Source: Streptomyces bikiniensis
Lineage (GTDB): Bacteria > Actinomycetota > Actinomycetes > Streptomycetales > Streptomycetaceae
Reading direction: 5' to 3'
Assembly (NCBI GenBank): GCA_000716465.1
Contig: JNWL01000020.1
Location: forward strand, 30,834-94,833
DNA length: 64,000 bases
Part shown: in pieces, positions 44,048 to 52,414 of the stretch
Layout: each line of letters starts with the position of its first letter
Position numbering within the stretch: the first letter of the stretch is position 1
The notes under the pieces: model-generated
Seen by the model: the letters and a program-made list of their open reading frames with translations, nothing else
Database searches by the model: none
What the model was told of the DNA's origin: nothing
Translations under genes and position numbers: made by a program

Positions 44048-45061
44048 ATGCGGCGCTACGGCAAGCACACCGACGAGGACGACATCCGCCAGCGGCCCAA
44101 CCGCAAGGGGACCCGCCCCCGGACCAGCATCCGGCCGAAGCACGAGGACGCCGTCGAGGGCATGGTCCTCACCGTCGACCGGGGCCGGCTGACCTGTCTG
44201 GTGGACGACCGGCCCGTGACGGCGATGAAGGCGCGCGAGCTGGGCCGCAAGGCCGCCGTGGTCGGCGACCGGGTCTCGCTCGTCGGTGACCTGTCCGGCG
44301 AGAAGGACACCCTGGCCCGGATCGTGCGCATCGGGGAGCGCTCCTCGGTGCTCCGCCGCACCGCCGACGACGACGACCCGTACGAGCGGGTGGTCGTCGC
44401 CAACGCCGACCAGCTGGCGATCGTCACCGCGCTCGCCGACCCCGAGCCGCGGCCCCGGCTGATCGACCGCTGCCTGGTCGCCGCGTACGACGGCGGCCTC
44501 TCCCCGCTGCTCGTGCTCACCAAGTCGGACCTGGCGCCGCCGGACGCGCTCCTGGAGATGTACGGGGCGCTCGGCGTGCCGTACGTGGTGACCACCCGGG
44601 ACGAGTTCGTCGACGGGGCCGCCGCCGAGCGGGTGCGCGCGCACCTCAAGGGCAGGACCACCGCGTTCGTGGGGCACTCCGGTGTCGGCAAGACGACCCT
44701 GGTCAACGCACTGGTGCCGCCGGAACGGCGGCGCACCACCGGCGTGGTGAACGCGGTCACGGGTCGCGGTCGGCACACCACGACCTCGGCGCTCGCCCTG
44801 CCGCTCGACGACGAGGAGGGCGGCTGGGTGATCGACACCCCGGGCGTGCGCTCCTTCGGCCTGAACCACGTGGACCCGTCCCGGGTGATCCTCGCGTTCC
44901 CCGACCTCGTACCGGGTACGGAGAACTGCCCGCGCGCGTGCAGCCACGACGAGCCGGACTGCGCCCTCGACGCGTACGTGGCGGAGGGGCACGCCGATCC
45001 GGCGCGGCTCGTCTCGCTGCGGCGGCTCCTCGCGACCCGGGAGCGGCGCGAGGGCGACTGA
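44048..45061 (+). CDS. rsgA: Ribosome small subunit-dependent GTPase A
   Basis: A 337-residue circularly permuted GTPase assisting 30S maturation. The permuted order is visible: the OB domain (VEGMVLTVDRGRLTCLV), G4 TKSD, G1 GHSGVGKTTLVNAL, G3 DTPG, then the zinc finger CPRACSHDEPDCAL. It starts three bases after the aroA stop. Confidence 0.93.
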   Translation: MRRYGKHTDEDDIRQRPNRKGTRPRTSIRPKHEDAVEGMVLTVDRGRLTCLVDDRPVTAMKARELGRKAAVVGDRVSLVGDLSGEKDTLARIVRIGERSSVLRRTADDDDPYERVVVANADQLAIVTALADPEPRPRLIDRCLVAAYDGGLSPLLVLTKSDLAPPDALLEMYGALGVPYVVTTRDEFVDGAAAERVRAHLKGRTTAFVGHSGVGKTTLVNALVPPERRRTTGVVNAVTGRGRHTTTSALALPLDDEEGGWVIDTPGVRSFGLNHVDPSRVILAFPDLVPGTENCPRACSHDEPDCALDAYVAEGHADPARLVSLRRLLATRERREGD

Positions 45062-45136
45062 CCCGCCCGTGTTCACCGGCGCCTCCGTTCACCGGTGACC
45101 CGCCCGCGCTTACCGCCCGTTCGGTACAGGTAAGTG

Positions 45137-45142
45137 CATAAT
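45137..45142 (+). promoter_or_regulatory. Candidate -10 box of the SMR transporter gene
   Basis: CATAAT, 50 bp before the start, the best -10-like hexamer in the spacer; no -35 hexamer is evident. Confidence 0.35.
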
Positions 45143-45191
45143 CGCACCAAGTGCGACGAAGCGGTCACCGACGGCGTGGGAGGCACTGACG

Positions 45192-45515
45192 ATGGCGTGG
45201 CTGCTGGTGGTGGTGGCGGGGTTCCTGGAGACGGGTTTCGCGGTCTGCCTCAAGCTCTCGCACGGCTTCACCCGTCTGTGGCCGACGATCGCCTTCGCGG
45301 CCTTCGCCCTGGGCAGCTTCGGTCTGCTCACGCTGGCGCTGCGGAAGCTCGACGTGGGGCCGGCGTACGCGGTGTGGACGGGGATCGGCGCGGCCGGGAC
45401 CGCGATCTACGGCATGATCTTCCTGGGTGACGTGGTCTCCACCCTCAAGATCGTCTCGATCACCCTGGTGATCGCGGGCGTGATCGGGCTCCAGCTCTCC
45501 GGCTCCGCGCACTGA
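45192..45515 (+). CDS. SMR-family drug/metabolite exporter
   Basis: A 107-residue four-helix protein of the small multidrug resistance family. The conserved Glu of helix 1 is in VAGFLETGFAVCLKLSHGFT and the helix 4 GVIGLQL stretch closes the fold. SMR proteins work as antiparallel or heterologous dimers, exporting guanidinium or cationic compounds by proton exchange. Its last 109 bp overlap the 3' end of the convergent TetR gene. Confidence 0.88.
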   Translation: MAWLLVVVAGFLETGFAVCLKLSHGFTRLWPTIAFAAFALGSFGLLTLALRKLDVGPAYAVWTGIGAAGTAIYGMIFLGDVVSTLKIVSITLVIAGVIGLQLSGSAH

Positions 45516-46087
45516 GCCCCCGCGCTCCGGGTCCCCGCGCTCCGGACTTCTCCGGCCGTCCCGCCGCCCGGCACCGGGGGCGCGACGACGTGGCTGAGGG
45601 CGATCCTGACGGCGAGTTCGCAGCCGGCCGCCCAGCTCTCGTCCGCGCAGGCCGCGGCCGCCGCCACCAGCTCCCCCGGCGCGGGCGGCCCGGCGTCGGC
45701 GCGGCGCTGGGCGGGGACGGCGGCGGGCCGGGCGCCCGGCCTGGCCGGGCGGGGCGCCGGGAGCCGCGCGTCCCAGGCGCCGGTGAGCAGGGCCCGCAGG
45801 ACCGGCCGGGCGGCGGCCCGGGCCACGATCCACTCGGCGAGGACGGCGAGGGTCCGGGCGGGCGGCCCCGGGGCGGCGAGCAGCTTCCGGACCCCTTGGA
45901 GATAGGTGTCGGCCTCCCTGCGCACGAGGGCGCGGGCGAGCCCTTCCTTGCTGCCGAACTCGTTGTAGAGGGTCTGCCGGGAGACCCGGGCGGCGGCGGC
46001 GAGGTCGGCCATCCGCACGGCGGACCAGGGCCGGTGCGCGAGCGCGGCGAGCGCCGCGTCGAGCAGGACCTCGCGGGCAGTCGGCAT
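45407..46087 (-). CDS. TetR-family regulator overlapping the SMR gene
   Basis: A 226-residue TetR protein starting at [20 protein letters not shown]. The HTH lies at residues ~20-60 ([22 protein letters not shown]). The C-terminal ~45 residues run antisense through the last 109 bp of the SMR transporter gene. Convergent orientation suggests it could regulate the SMR gene. Ala/Pro-rich linkers (residues ~115-150) make the C terminus unreliable. Confidence 0.75.
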   Translation of the reverse strand: MPTAREVLLDAALAALAHRPWSAVRMADLAAAARVSRQTLYNEFGSKEGLARALVRREADTYLQGVRKLLAAPGPPARTLAVLAEWIVARAAARPVLRALLTGAWDARLPAPRPARPGARPAAVPAQRRADAGPPAPGELVAAAAACADESWAAGCELAVRIALSHVVAPPVPGGGTAGEVRSAGTRSAGAQCAEPESWSPITPAITRVIETILRVETTSPRKIMP

Positions 46088-46244
46088 CGGCGCCTCCCGG
46101 GCCGTACGTTTCGGTGCGGGGACCGGCACGCTCCGCGCACGGTCCCGTACACAGCGTCGGCAGGCGTCCGCGCCCTGTCAAGGAGCCCGGGGCCGCGGTG
46201 GACGGTCCGGCCGGCCGGGATCGCCCGGGGATAGAGTGCCGACC

Positions 46245-47057
46245 ATGGCCGATTACCACGATGACCTGCGTCTCGCCCACGTCCTCGCCGATGCCGCCGA
46301 CGCGGCCACCACGGCCCGTTTCCAGGCGCTCGACCTCAAGGTCGAGACGAAGCCGGACATGACGCCGGTGAGCGAGGCCGACAAGGCGGCGGAGGAGCTG
46401 ATCCGCGGTCAGCTCCAGCGGGCCAGGCCGCGCGACGCGATCCTGGGCGAGGAGTACGGCGTGGAGGGCTCGGGCCCGCGCCGCTGGGTGATCGACCCGA
46501 TCGACGGGACGAAGAACTACGTGCGCGGGGTGCCGGTCTGGGCGACCCTGATCGCGCTGATGGAGGCCGGGGAGACCGGTTTCCAGCCGGTGGTGGGCGT
46601 GGTGTCGGCCCCGGCGCTCGGCCGCCGCTGGTGGGCGGCGAAGGGCCTCGGGGCGTACACGGGCCGCAGCCTGGCCTCGGCGACCCGGATCGGGGTCTCG
46701 AAGGTCTCCTCCCTGGCGGACGCCTCGTTCGCGTACTCCTCGCTGAGCGGCTGGGAGGAGCGGGGGCGGCTCGACGGCTTCCTGGACCTCACGCGCGCGT
46801 GCTGGCGGACGCGGGCGTACGGCGACTTCTGGCCGTACATGATGGTCGCGGAGGGCTCCGTGGACATCTGCGCGGAGCCGGAGCTGTCGCTGTGGGACAC
46901 GGCGGCGGTGTCGATCGTGGTCCAGGAGGCGGGCGGCACGTACACGGGCCTGGACGGGCGGCACGGGCCGCACAGCGGGAACGCGGCGGCGTCCAACGGA
47001 CTGCTCCACGGCGAGCTGCTGGCGTACCTGAACCAGCGGGCGCCCGAGGAGGGCTGA
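46245..47057 (+). CDS. hisN: Histidinol-phosphatase (inositol monophosphatase fold)
   Basis: A 270-residue HisN-type phosphatase, dephosphorylating histidinol phosphate. [18 protein letters not shown] and [15 protein letters not shown] are the Mg2+-binding motifs, and [20 protein letters not shown] is the C-terminal signature. The ATG at 46245 follows a GATAGAGT -10-like box closely, indicating a leaderless mRNA. It sits alone, away from other his genes, as in other streptomycetes. Confidence 0.9.
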   Translation: MADYHDDLRLAHVLADAADAATTARFQALDLKVETKPDMTPVSEADKAAEELIRGQLQRARPRDAILGEEYGVEGSGPRRWVIDPIDGTKNYVRGVPVWATLIALMEAGETGFQPVVGVVSAPALGRRWWAAKGLGAYTGRSLASATRIGVSKVSSLADASFAYSSLSGWEERGRLDGFLDLTRACWRTRAYGDFWPYMMVAEGSVDICAEPELSLWDTAAVSIVVQEAGGTYTGLDGRHGPHSGNAAASNGLLHGELLAYLNQRAPEEG

Positions 47058-47110
47058 CCGGCCCTCGGGCGAGAAGGCGGGGAGCCGGGAAGGCGAGAAG
47101 CCGGGAAGAG

Positions 47111-47172
47111 CCGGGCCGGGCCGGGTCAGGTCGGGTCAGGTCGGGCCGGGTCAGGTCGGGTCGGGTCGGGCC
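47111..47172. repeat. GGGTC/AGGTC pentamer tandem repeat
   Basis: About 12 five-base units (GGGTC, AGGTC, GGGCC) in a row between hisN and the CBS gene. Confidence 0.75.
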
Positions 47173-47310
47173 TCAAGAGGTTCCGCGCCCCCGACGCTCC
47201 CGGGGGCGCCTCGCGCGCCCCCTTGTCGGCCCCCTCCCCCGGTGCCACTCTGAGACTCCCCCCACTTGTGAACTTGTGAAAAAGTTCTCGAACAGGAGGT
47301 GGTCCCTTCC

Positions 47311-47700
47311 ATGCTCGTCCGCGACGCCATGAGCCCCGTGACCCTGACCATCGGCCCGGCCCACACCCTCCGCCAGGCGGCGAGACTGATGTCGGCGCGC
47401 CGCGTCGGCGCCGCCGTCGTCCAGGACGGGGATTCCGGCGGCATCGGCATCCTCACCGAGCGCGACATCCTCGACGCCGTCGGCGCCGACCGGAACCCCG
47501 ACCACGAGACCGCCGACGCCCACACCACCCGGGACGTCGTCTTCGCCGCGCCCACCTGGACCCTGGCGGAGGCGGCCGAGGCGATGACCCGCGGCGGCTT
47601 CCGCCATCTGGTCGTCCTCGACGACCACGGGCCGGTCGGCATCGTCTCCGTCCGCGACATCGTCCGCTGCTGGATCCCGGTGCACAGCGCCGCCGCCTGA
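47311..47700 (+). CDS. Two-CBS-domain protein
   Basis: A 129-residue stand-alone CBS-pair protein: first CBS RDAMSPVTLTIGPAHTLRQA with GIGILTERDILDAV, second HTTRDVVFAAPTWTLAEAAE with PVGIVSVRDIVRCW. Such proteins bind adenine nucleotides and regulate partners. ATG 47311 has AGGAGG about ten bases upstream; GTG 47299 is less likely. Confidence 0.88.
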   Translation: MLVRDAMSPVTLTIGPAHTLRQAARLMSARRVGAAVVQDGDSGGIGILTERDILDAVGADRNPDHETADAHTTRDVVFAAPTWTLAEAAEAMTRGGFRHLVVLDDHGPVGIVSVRDIVRCWIPVHSAAA

Positions 47701-47708
47701 GCACGTGC

Positions 47709-47760
47709 GGAGGGGCCGGTCCCCCGCCCGTACGGATACGGGTGGGGGGCCGGCCCCTCC
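47709..47760 (+). terminator. Terminator after the CBS gene
   Basis: Long imperfect stem GGAGGGGCCGG... / ...CCGGCCCCTCC with an inner CCCGT / ACGGG stem, followed by TTCCTC. Located between convergent genes. Confidence 0.85.
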
Positions 47761-47778
47761 TTCCTCGGCAGGCCGCCG

Positions 47779-49248
47779 TCAGCCGCGCAGGGCCTGGACC
47801 GCGGTCTCCAGCCGCTTGCCGAAGTCTCCGTCCGCCCTGCGGAAGTTGTCGATCGCCCGCTCGGCGATGTCGTCGCGCGAGACCTTGGCGATGAAGCCCG
47901 CCAGGTTCTCCACGAGACGCCCCTTCTCGTCCTCGGACATCAGGCGGTAGAGGTTCCCGGCCTGGACGAAGTCGTCGTCCTCGGCGTGGAGCGGGGCGGG
48001 GTGGTCGCCGGTGGCGCCCGCGACCGGGACCGGCTGCCACAGGGGGCGGCCGGTCTGGTGCGGTCCGCCGAAGCTGTTCGGCTCGTAGTTCTTCGCGCCG
48101 CCGTGGCGGCCGTCGTAGAGGAACCCGTCACGCGCGTGCGTGCGCGCCTCGGTGGCGCGCGGACGGTTCACCGGCAGGTGGCCGGCGTTGATGCCGACGC
48201 GGTAGCGGTGGGCGTCGCCGTAGGCGAAGAGGCGCCCCTGGAGCATCTTGTCGGGGGACGGGCCGATGCCCGGCACGAAGTGCGCGGGGCTGAAGACCGA
48301 CTGCTCGACCTCGGCGAAGACGTTCTCCGGGTTGCGGTTGAGCTCCAGCTTGCCGATCTCGATCGGCGGGTAGTCCTCGTGCGGCCACACCTTGGTGAGG
48401 TCGAAGGGGTTGAAGCGGTAGGCCGCCGCCTCGGCCGCGGGCATGATCTGGACCTGCACGGTCCAGCTCGGGAAGTCGCCGCGCTCGATGGCCTCGCGCA
48501 GGTCGCGCTGGTGCGAGTCGGGGTCCTCGCCGGCCAGCCGGTTCGCCTCGGCCTGGGTGAGGTTCTTGATGCCCTGGTCGGTCTTGAAGTGGTACTTGAC
48601 CCAGAAGACCTCGCCGGCCTCGTTGTTCCACTGGTACGTGTGCGAGCCGTAGCCGTTCATGTGGCGGTACGAGGCGGGGATGCCGCGGTCGCCGAAGAGC
48701 CAGGTGACCTGGTGCGTCGACTCCGGGGAGAGGCCCCAGAAGTCCCAGACGTTGTCCGCCTCCTGGGAGCCGGTGTACGGGTCGCGCTTCTGGGTGTGGA
48801 TGAAGTCGGGGAACTTGACGGCGTCCCTGACGAAGAACACCGGGGTGTTGTTGCCGACGAGGTCGTAGTTGCCCTCCTCGGTGTAGAACTTCAGCGCCCA
48901 GCCGCGCGGGTCGCGGACCGCGTCGGCCGAGCCGAGGCTGCCCGCCACCGTGGAGAAGCGCAGGAAGGTCTCGGTCTCCTTGCCGACCTCGGAGAGGAAG
49001 GCGGCGCACGTCCACCGCGAGACGTCCCGGGTCACGGTGAAGGTGCCGTAGGCGCCCGCCCCGCGCGCGTGGACCACGCGCTCCGGAATCCGCTCGCGGT
49101 TGAAGTGGGCGAGCTTCTCCAGGAGGAGCTGGTCCTGGACGAGGACCGGCCCGCCGACGCCCGCGGTCTCGCTGTTCTGGTTGTCGGTGACCGGAGCCCC
49201 GGCCTCCGTGGTGAGCGGTCCCTGCGTCACGTGCGCCTCCTGCGTCAT
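47779..49248 (-). CDS. katA: Monofunctional haem catalase
   Basis: A 489-residue clade-3-like catalase. Catalytic His in [16 protein letters not shown] and the Asn in [11 protein letters not shown]; proximal haem ligand Tyr in [14 protein letters not shown]. It breaks down H2O2. It is divergent from catR, and a perfect palindromic operator lies between them. It starts at [11 protein letters not shown] (49248). Confidence 0.95.
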   Translation of the reverse strand: MTQEAHVTQGPLTTEAGAPVTDNQNSETAGVGGPVLVQDQLLLEKLAHFNRERIPERVVHARGAGAYGTFTVTRDVSRWTCAAFLSEVGKETETFLRFSTVAGSLGSADAVRDPRGWALKFYTEEGNYDLVGNNTPVFFVRDAVKFPDFIHTQKRDPYTGSQEADNVWDFWGLSPESTHQVTWLFGDRGIPASYRHMNGYGSHTYQWNNEAGEVFWVKYHFKTDQGIKNLTQAEANRLAGEDPDSHQRDLREAIERGDFPSWTVQVQIMPAAEAAAYRFNPFDLTKVWPHEDYPPIEIGKLELNRNPENVFAEVEQSVFSPAHFVPGIGPSPDKMLQGRLFAYGDAHRYRVGINAGHLPVNRPRATEARTHARDGFLYDGRHGGAKNYEPNSFGGPHQTGRPLWQPVPVAGATGDHPAPLHAEDDDFVQAGNLYRLMSEDEKGRLVENLAGFIAKVSRDDIAERAIDNFRRADGDFGKRLETAVQALRG

Positions 49249-49311
49249 GCCTGTGTCCTGTCTCCGGCCCGCCCCTCACGGGCCGTGGCCAGTGCCGAGC
49301 ACGATCCTACA

Positions 49312-49326
49312 TTGGACTAAGTCCAA
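49312..49326. promoter_or_regulatory. CatR/PerR-type operator between katA and catR
   Basis: Perfect palindrome TTGGACT-A-AGTCCAA (7-1-7), the classic Fur/PerR-like box, 63 bp upstream of katA and 82 bp upstream of catR. In S. coelicolor CatR represses catA and itself from such a site until peroxide oxidises it. Confidence 0.88.
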
Positions 49327-49407
49327 GTCAAGCAGAGATATAAACCGAGGAGGACTCCAAACTCACACTCGTTCGCGATCTTGTCACCGACTGTTAGGCT
49401 GACCCTC

Positions 49408-49827
49408 ATGAGCGACCTGTTGGAACGACTGCGCGGACGTGGCTGGCGCATGACCGCGCAGCGGCGCGTCGTGGCCGAAGTCCTCGACGGGGACCATGTG
49501 CACCTGACCGCCGACGAGGTGCACGCGCGCGCCGTGACGCGGCTGCCCGAGATCTCGCGCGCGACCGTCTACAACACGCTGGGCGAGATGGTCACCCTCG
49601 GCGAGGTCATCGAGGTGGCCACCGACGGACGCGCCAAGCGGTACGACCCGAACGCCCACCGTCCGCACCAGCACCTGGTCTGCGGCCGCTGCGGCGCGAT
49701 CCGCGACGTGCAGCCGGGCGGCGACCCGCTGGCGGACCTGCCGGACAGCGAGCGCTTCGGCTTCACGATCTCCGAGGTCGAGGTCACGTACCGGGGCATC
49801 TGCCCGAGCTGCGCCACGACGGCCTGA
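49408..49827 (+). CDS. catR: Fur-family peroxide regulator CatR
   Basis: A 139-residue PerR-type Fur protein. HTH: VHARAVTRLPEISRATVYNT; metal sites: RPHQHLVCGRCGAI and the C-terminal CPSCATTA, with Cys pairs for structural zinc. It senses H2O2 by metal-catalysed oxidation. It is divergent from katA. The upstream stretch has a TTAGGCT -10-like sequence close to the ATG, suggesting a short leader. Confidence 0.93.
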   Translation: MSDLLERLRGRGWRMTAQRRVVAEVLDGDHVHLTADEVHARAVTRLPEISRATVYNTLGEMVTLGEVIEVATDGRAKRYDPNAHRPHQHLVCGRCGAIRDVQPGGDPLADLPDSERFGFTISEVEVTYRGICPSCATTA

Positions 49828-49840
49828 GCCGCGCACGAGA

Positions 49841-49868
49841 AGGCCCCCGCTCCGGCGGGGGCCCTTTT
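49841..49868 (+). terminator. Terminator after catR
   Basis: 9-bp stem GGCCCCCGC / GCGGGGGCC, TCCG loop, followed by CTTTTCC. Confidence 0.88.
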
Positions 49869-49896
49869 CCGCACACGTATACGCCTGTACGACGAA

Positions 49897-49932
49897 GGCC
49901 CGGATCCGAGCGAATCGGATCCGGGCCTTCGT
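49897..49932 (-). terminator. Hairpin downstream of tRNA-fMet 1
   Basis: GGCCCGGATCCG / CGGATCCGGGCC stem directly 3' of the tRNA gene on the minus strand. Confidence 0.75.
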
Positions 49933-49943
49933 TTGCCACTGAG

Positions 49944-50017
49944 TAGCGGGGACAGGATTTGAACCTGCGACCTCTGGGTTATGAGCCCAGCGAGCTACCG
50001 AGCTGCTCCACCCCGCG
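49944..50017 (-). tRNA. Initiator tRNA-Met (CAT), copy 1
   Basis: Minus-strand tRNA of 74 nt without encoded CCA. Anticodon loop CTCATAA, anticodon CAT; the anticodon stem carries three consecutive G-C pairs (GGG/CCC) typical of initiators; the first acceptor pair is a C-T mismatch, also typical. D-loop AGCTCGGTAGCTCG and T-arm GGTTCAAATCC are present. An identical gene is at 52284. Confidence 0.95.
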
Positions 50018-50111
50018 TCGGTGAACCCAACCTTACGGGCCCTCCGTCACCAGCGCAAATCCGTTAACGCCCGCCACCCCCTGGACCGGCCGTCACCCCC
50101 TGGACCGGCCG

Positions 50112-52076
50112 TCACGCGGTGAGCTCCTGGTGCAGCGCCTCGCTCAGCCGCGCCGCCCGCTCGGCCACCTCCGCCGGGCCCAGCTCCACCGCGCGGGCGC
50201 ACCAGCGGCGCCCCTCGGTCAGCTCGCCCCGGCGCGCCGCGAGCAGTGCGAGCCGGAGCGCGGCGCGGCCGTGACCGGCCCGGGCGGCCCGGGTCCACCA
50301 GAGGGAGGCCTCGCGCTCGCTGCCCTCGCGGGCGAGCAGCAGCCCCAGGTTGAAGGCGCCGTTGCGGCTGCCCGCCTCGGCGGCCTCGCGGTACCAGCGG
50401 TCGGCCTCGGCCAGGTCGCCGCGCGCGGCGGCGAGCATCCCGACCCGCACCTGGGCGCGCCGGTGGCCCTGCCGGGCGGCCCGCTCGTACCACTCCTCGC
50501 ACTCGCTCCTCTCCTCGCGGGGCGCGCCGAGCACGGCGGGGCCGGGCTCGGGGCGGCGCGCGTCGAGGACCGAGGCGAGCCGGAAGGCGGCCTCGGCGCT
50601 GCCGCCGCCCGCCGCGCACCGCAGGTGCCGCTCGGCGGTCTGCTCGTCGCCGTCGCGCAGGGCGGCGATGCCGACCTGGAGGGCGGCCTCGGTGTGCCCG
50701 GCGGCGGCGGCCCGCTCGTACCAGACGAGGGCCGTGCGGTCGTCGTCGCGCCCGGCGTGCAGGATGCCCAGGTTGAAGGCGGCGTCCACGCTGCCGGCCT
50801 CGGCGGCCTTGGAGAACCACGGCTCGGCGCCGTTCGCGTCACCGGCCTGGAGGAGCAGGACGGCCAGCGCGTTGGCGGCCTCGCGGTGGCCCGCGTAGGC
50901 GGCCCGCCGGTACCACTGCTCGGCCTGGGGGATGCGGTCCTGGGCGGCGCAGAGCAGCCCGAGGTTGTAGGCGCCGTTGACGTCGCCGGCGTCCATGGCG
51001 GCCCGGTACCAGCGCTCGGCGGTCTGCTGCTCGCCCCGGGCCGCGTGCAGGGCCCCCAGGGCGTTGGCGGCGTTGCCGTCGCCGTCCTGGGCGGCCCGCA
51101 GCCACCACACGGCGGCGCTCTCCTCGTCGCCCGCGTCGCGGAGCAGGAAGCCGAGCGCGCAGGCGGCCCTGGCCTCGCCCTCCTTGGCGGAGCTGAGGTA
51201 CCAGCGGCCGGCCTCCTTGAGGTCGCCGCGCTGCTCCAGGATGGCGCCGAGGTGGAGCGCGGCCCGCCGGTGGCCGCGCGCGGCGGCCTGCCGGAACCAC
51301 TGCTCGGCCTCGGCGAGTTCGCCTCCGGGCTCGGCGGCCGGGGGGCCGTCGGGCAGCAGGGCGCCGGGGGCCGCGGCGCTCCTGGCGGCGCCGGGGACCG
51401 GGAGCCGGGTGCCGGTGGCGTGCGGACCGCGGGTGGTCTCGGTGGCGCGCCGCTCCAGGGCCATGGCGAGGCGGTAGGCGGCCTCGCGGTGGCCCTGCTC
51501 GGCGGCGGCGCGCAGCCAGCGCTCGGCGCCGACGTCGCCGCGGTGCTCCAGGAGGTCGGCGAGGGCGTACGCGCCGAGGGCGTGGCCCTGCTCGGCGGCC
51601 TGGCGCAGCCAGTACTCGGCGGCGGGCTCGTCGCCGCGCTCGCGGTGGTGGCGGCCGAGGGCGTGGGCGGCGGGGGCGGAGCCGGCGACGGCGGCGACCC
51701 GCCACCAGCCGGCGGCCTCGTCGGCGTAGCCGCGCTGGTGCAGCAGGACGCCCAGGTTGTTGGCGGCGGCGCGGTCCCCCTCGGCGGTGGCGGCGCGCAG
51801 GTAGGGCTCGGCGCCGTCGAGGTCGCCGCGGCGCAGCAGCAGCGCGCCGAGGGCGCTCGTGGAGGCGAGGTCGCCGCGCTCGGCGGCGCGGCGGTGCCGG
51901 GCCTCCGTCTCGGTCTCGGTCTCGTTCTCGGTGACGGCATCGGTCGCGGCGGTGGTGCCGGGGAGCGCGTCGAGCACCCCCGCCGCCTCGATGATCTCGT
52001 CCGCGGCGTTCCTGGCATGCCGCTGCACAAACCGCCCTGTCTCCAACAGAGTTGCCCTGTCCCCCATAAATACCAT
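50112..52076 (-). CDS. Sel1-like/TPR repeat protein
   Basis: A 654-residue soluble protein. After ~70 variable residues with an acidic ETETETEARH stretch, some 15 repeats of ~36 residues follow (for example AAANNLGVLLHQRGYADEAA), the Sel1-like form of the TPR solenoid. Sel1 proteins are scaffolds. No signal peptide, so a cytoplasmic interaction platform is likely. ATG 52076 (MVFMGDRATLLETG) is chosen; ATG 52067 is also possible. Two identical tRNA genes flank it. Confidence 0.85.
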   Translation of the reverse strand: MVFMGDRATLLETGRFVQRHARNAADEIIEAAGVLDALPGTTAATDAVTENETETETEARHRRAAERGDLASTSALGALLLRRGDLDGAEPYLRAATAEGDRAAANNLGVLLHQRGYADEAAGWWRVAAVAGSAPAAHALGRHHRERGDEPAAEYWLRQAAEQGHALGAYALADLLEHRGDVGAERWLRAAAEQGHREAAYRLAMALERRATETTRGPHATGTRLPVPGAARSAAAPGALLPDGPPAAEPGGELAEAEQWFRQAAARGHRRAALHLGAILEQRGDLKEAGRWYLSSAKEGEARAACALGFLLRDAGDEESAAVWWLRAAQDGDGNAANALGALHAARGEQQTAERWYRAAMDAGDVNGAYNLGLLCAAQDRIPQAEQWYRRAAYAGHREAANALAVLLLQAGDANGAEPWFSKAAEAGSVDAAFNLGILHAGRDDDRTALVWYERAAAAGHTEAALQVGIAALRDGDEQTAERHLRCAAGGGSAEAAFRLASVLDARRPEPGPAVLGAPREERSECEEWYERAARQGHRRAQVRVGMLAAARGDLAEADRWYREAAEAGSRNGAFNLGLLLAREGSEREASLWWTRAARAGHGRAALRLALLAARRGELTEGRRWCARAVELGPAEVAERAARLSEALHQELTA

Positions 52077-52242
52077 CGTCGCACCACCCGCCACCCGAGC
52101 ACACCTGGTAAACCGCAGCCAGTGAGGTCACTCAGCGTTTTGTCGACATGCCCACAGAGAGACAAGTCAAACACGACTCACGCCAACTCGCCCCTTCCCT
52201 ACCGCTCTTCGGTACCCCCTGGCACGTCGACACACGACGAGG

Positions 52243-52272
52243 GCCCGGATCCTTATGGATCCGGGCCCTCGT
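52243..52272 (-). terminator. Hairpin downstream of tRNA-fMet 2
   Basis: GGGCCCGGATCC / GGATCCGGGCCC stem, TTAT loop, 3' of the tRNA gene on the minus strand. Confidence 0.75.
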
Positions 52273-52283
52273 TTGCCACAGAG

Positions 52284-52357
52284 TAGCGGGGACAGGATTT
52301 GAACCTGCGACCTCTGGGTTATGAGCCCAGCGAGCTACCGAGCTGCTCCACCCCGCG
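52284..52357 (-). tRNA. Initiator tRNA-Met (CAT), copy 2
   Basis: Identical to copy 1 over 74 nt; flanks match from 52281 to 52364. Lies between the UPF0182 gene and the Sel1 gene. Confidence 0.95.
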
Positions 52358-52414
52358 TCGGTGACGTAACAGTATCACGACGCGGAGGTGGAAAACCTCA
52401 GGTCAGCCGCCTGC

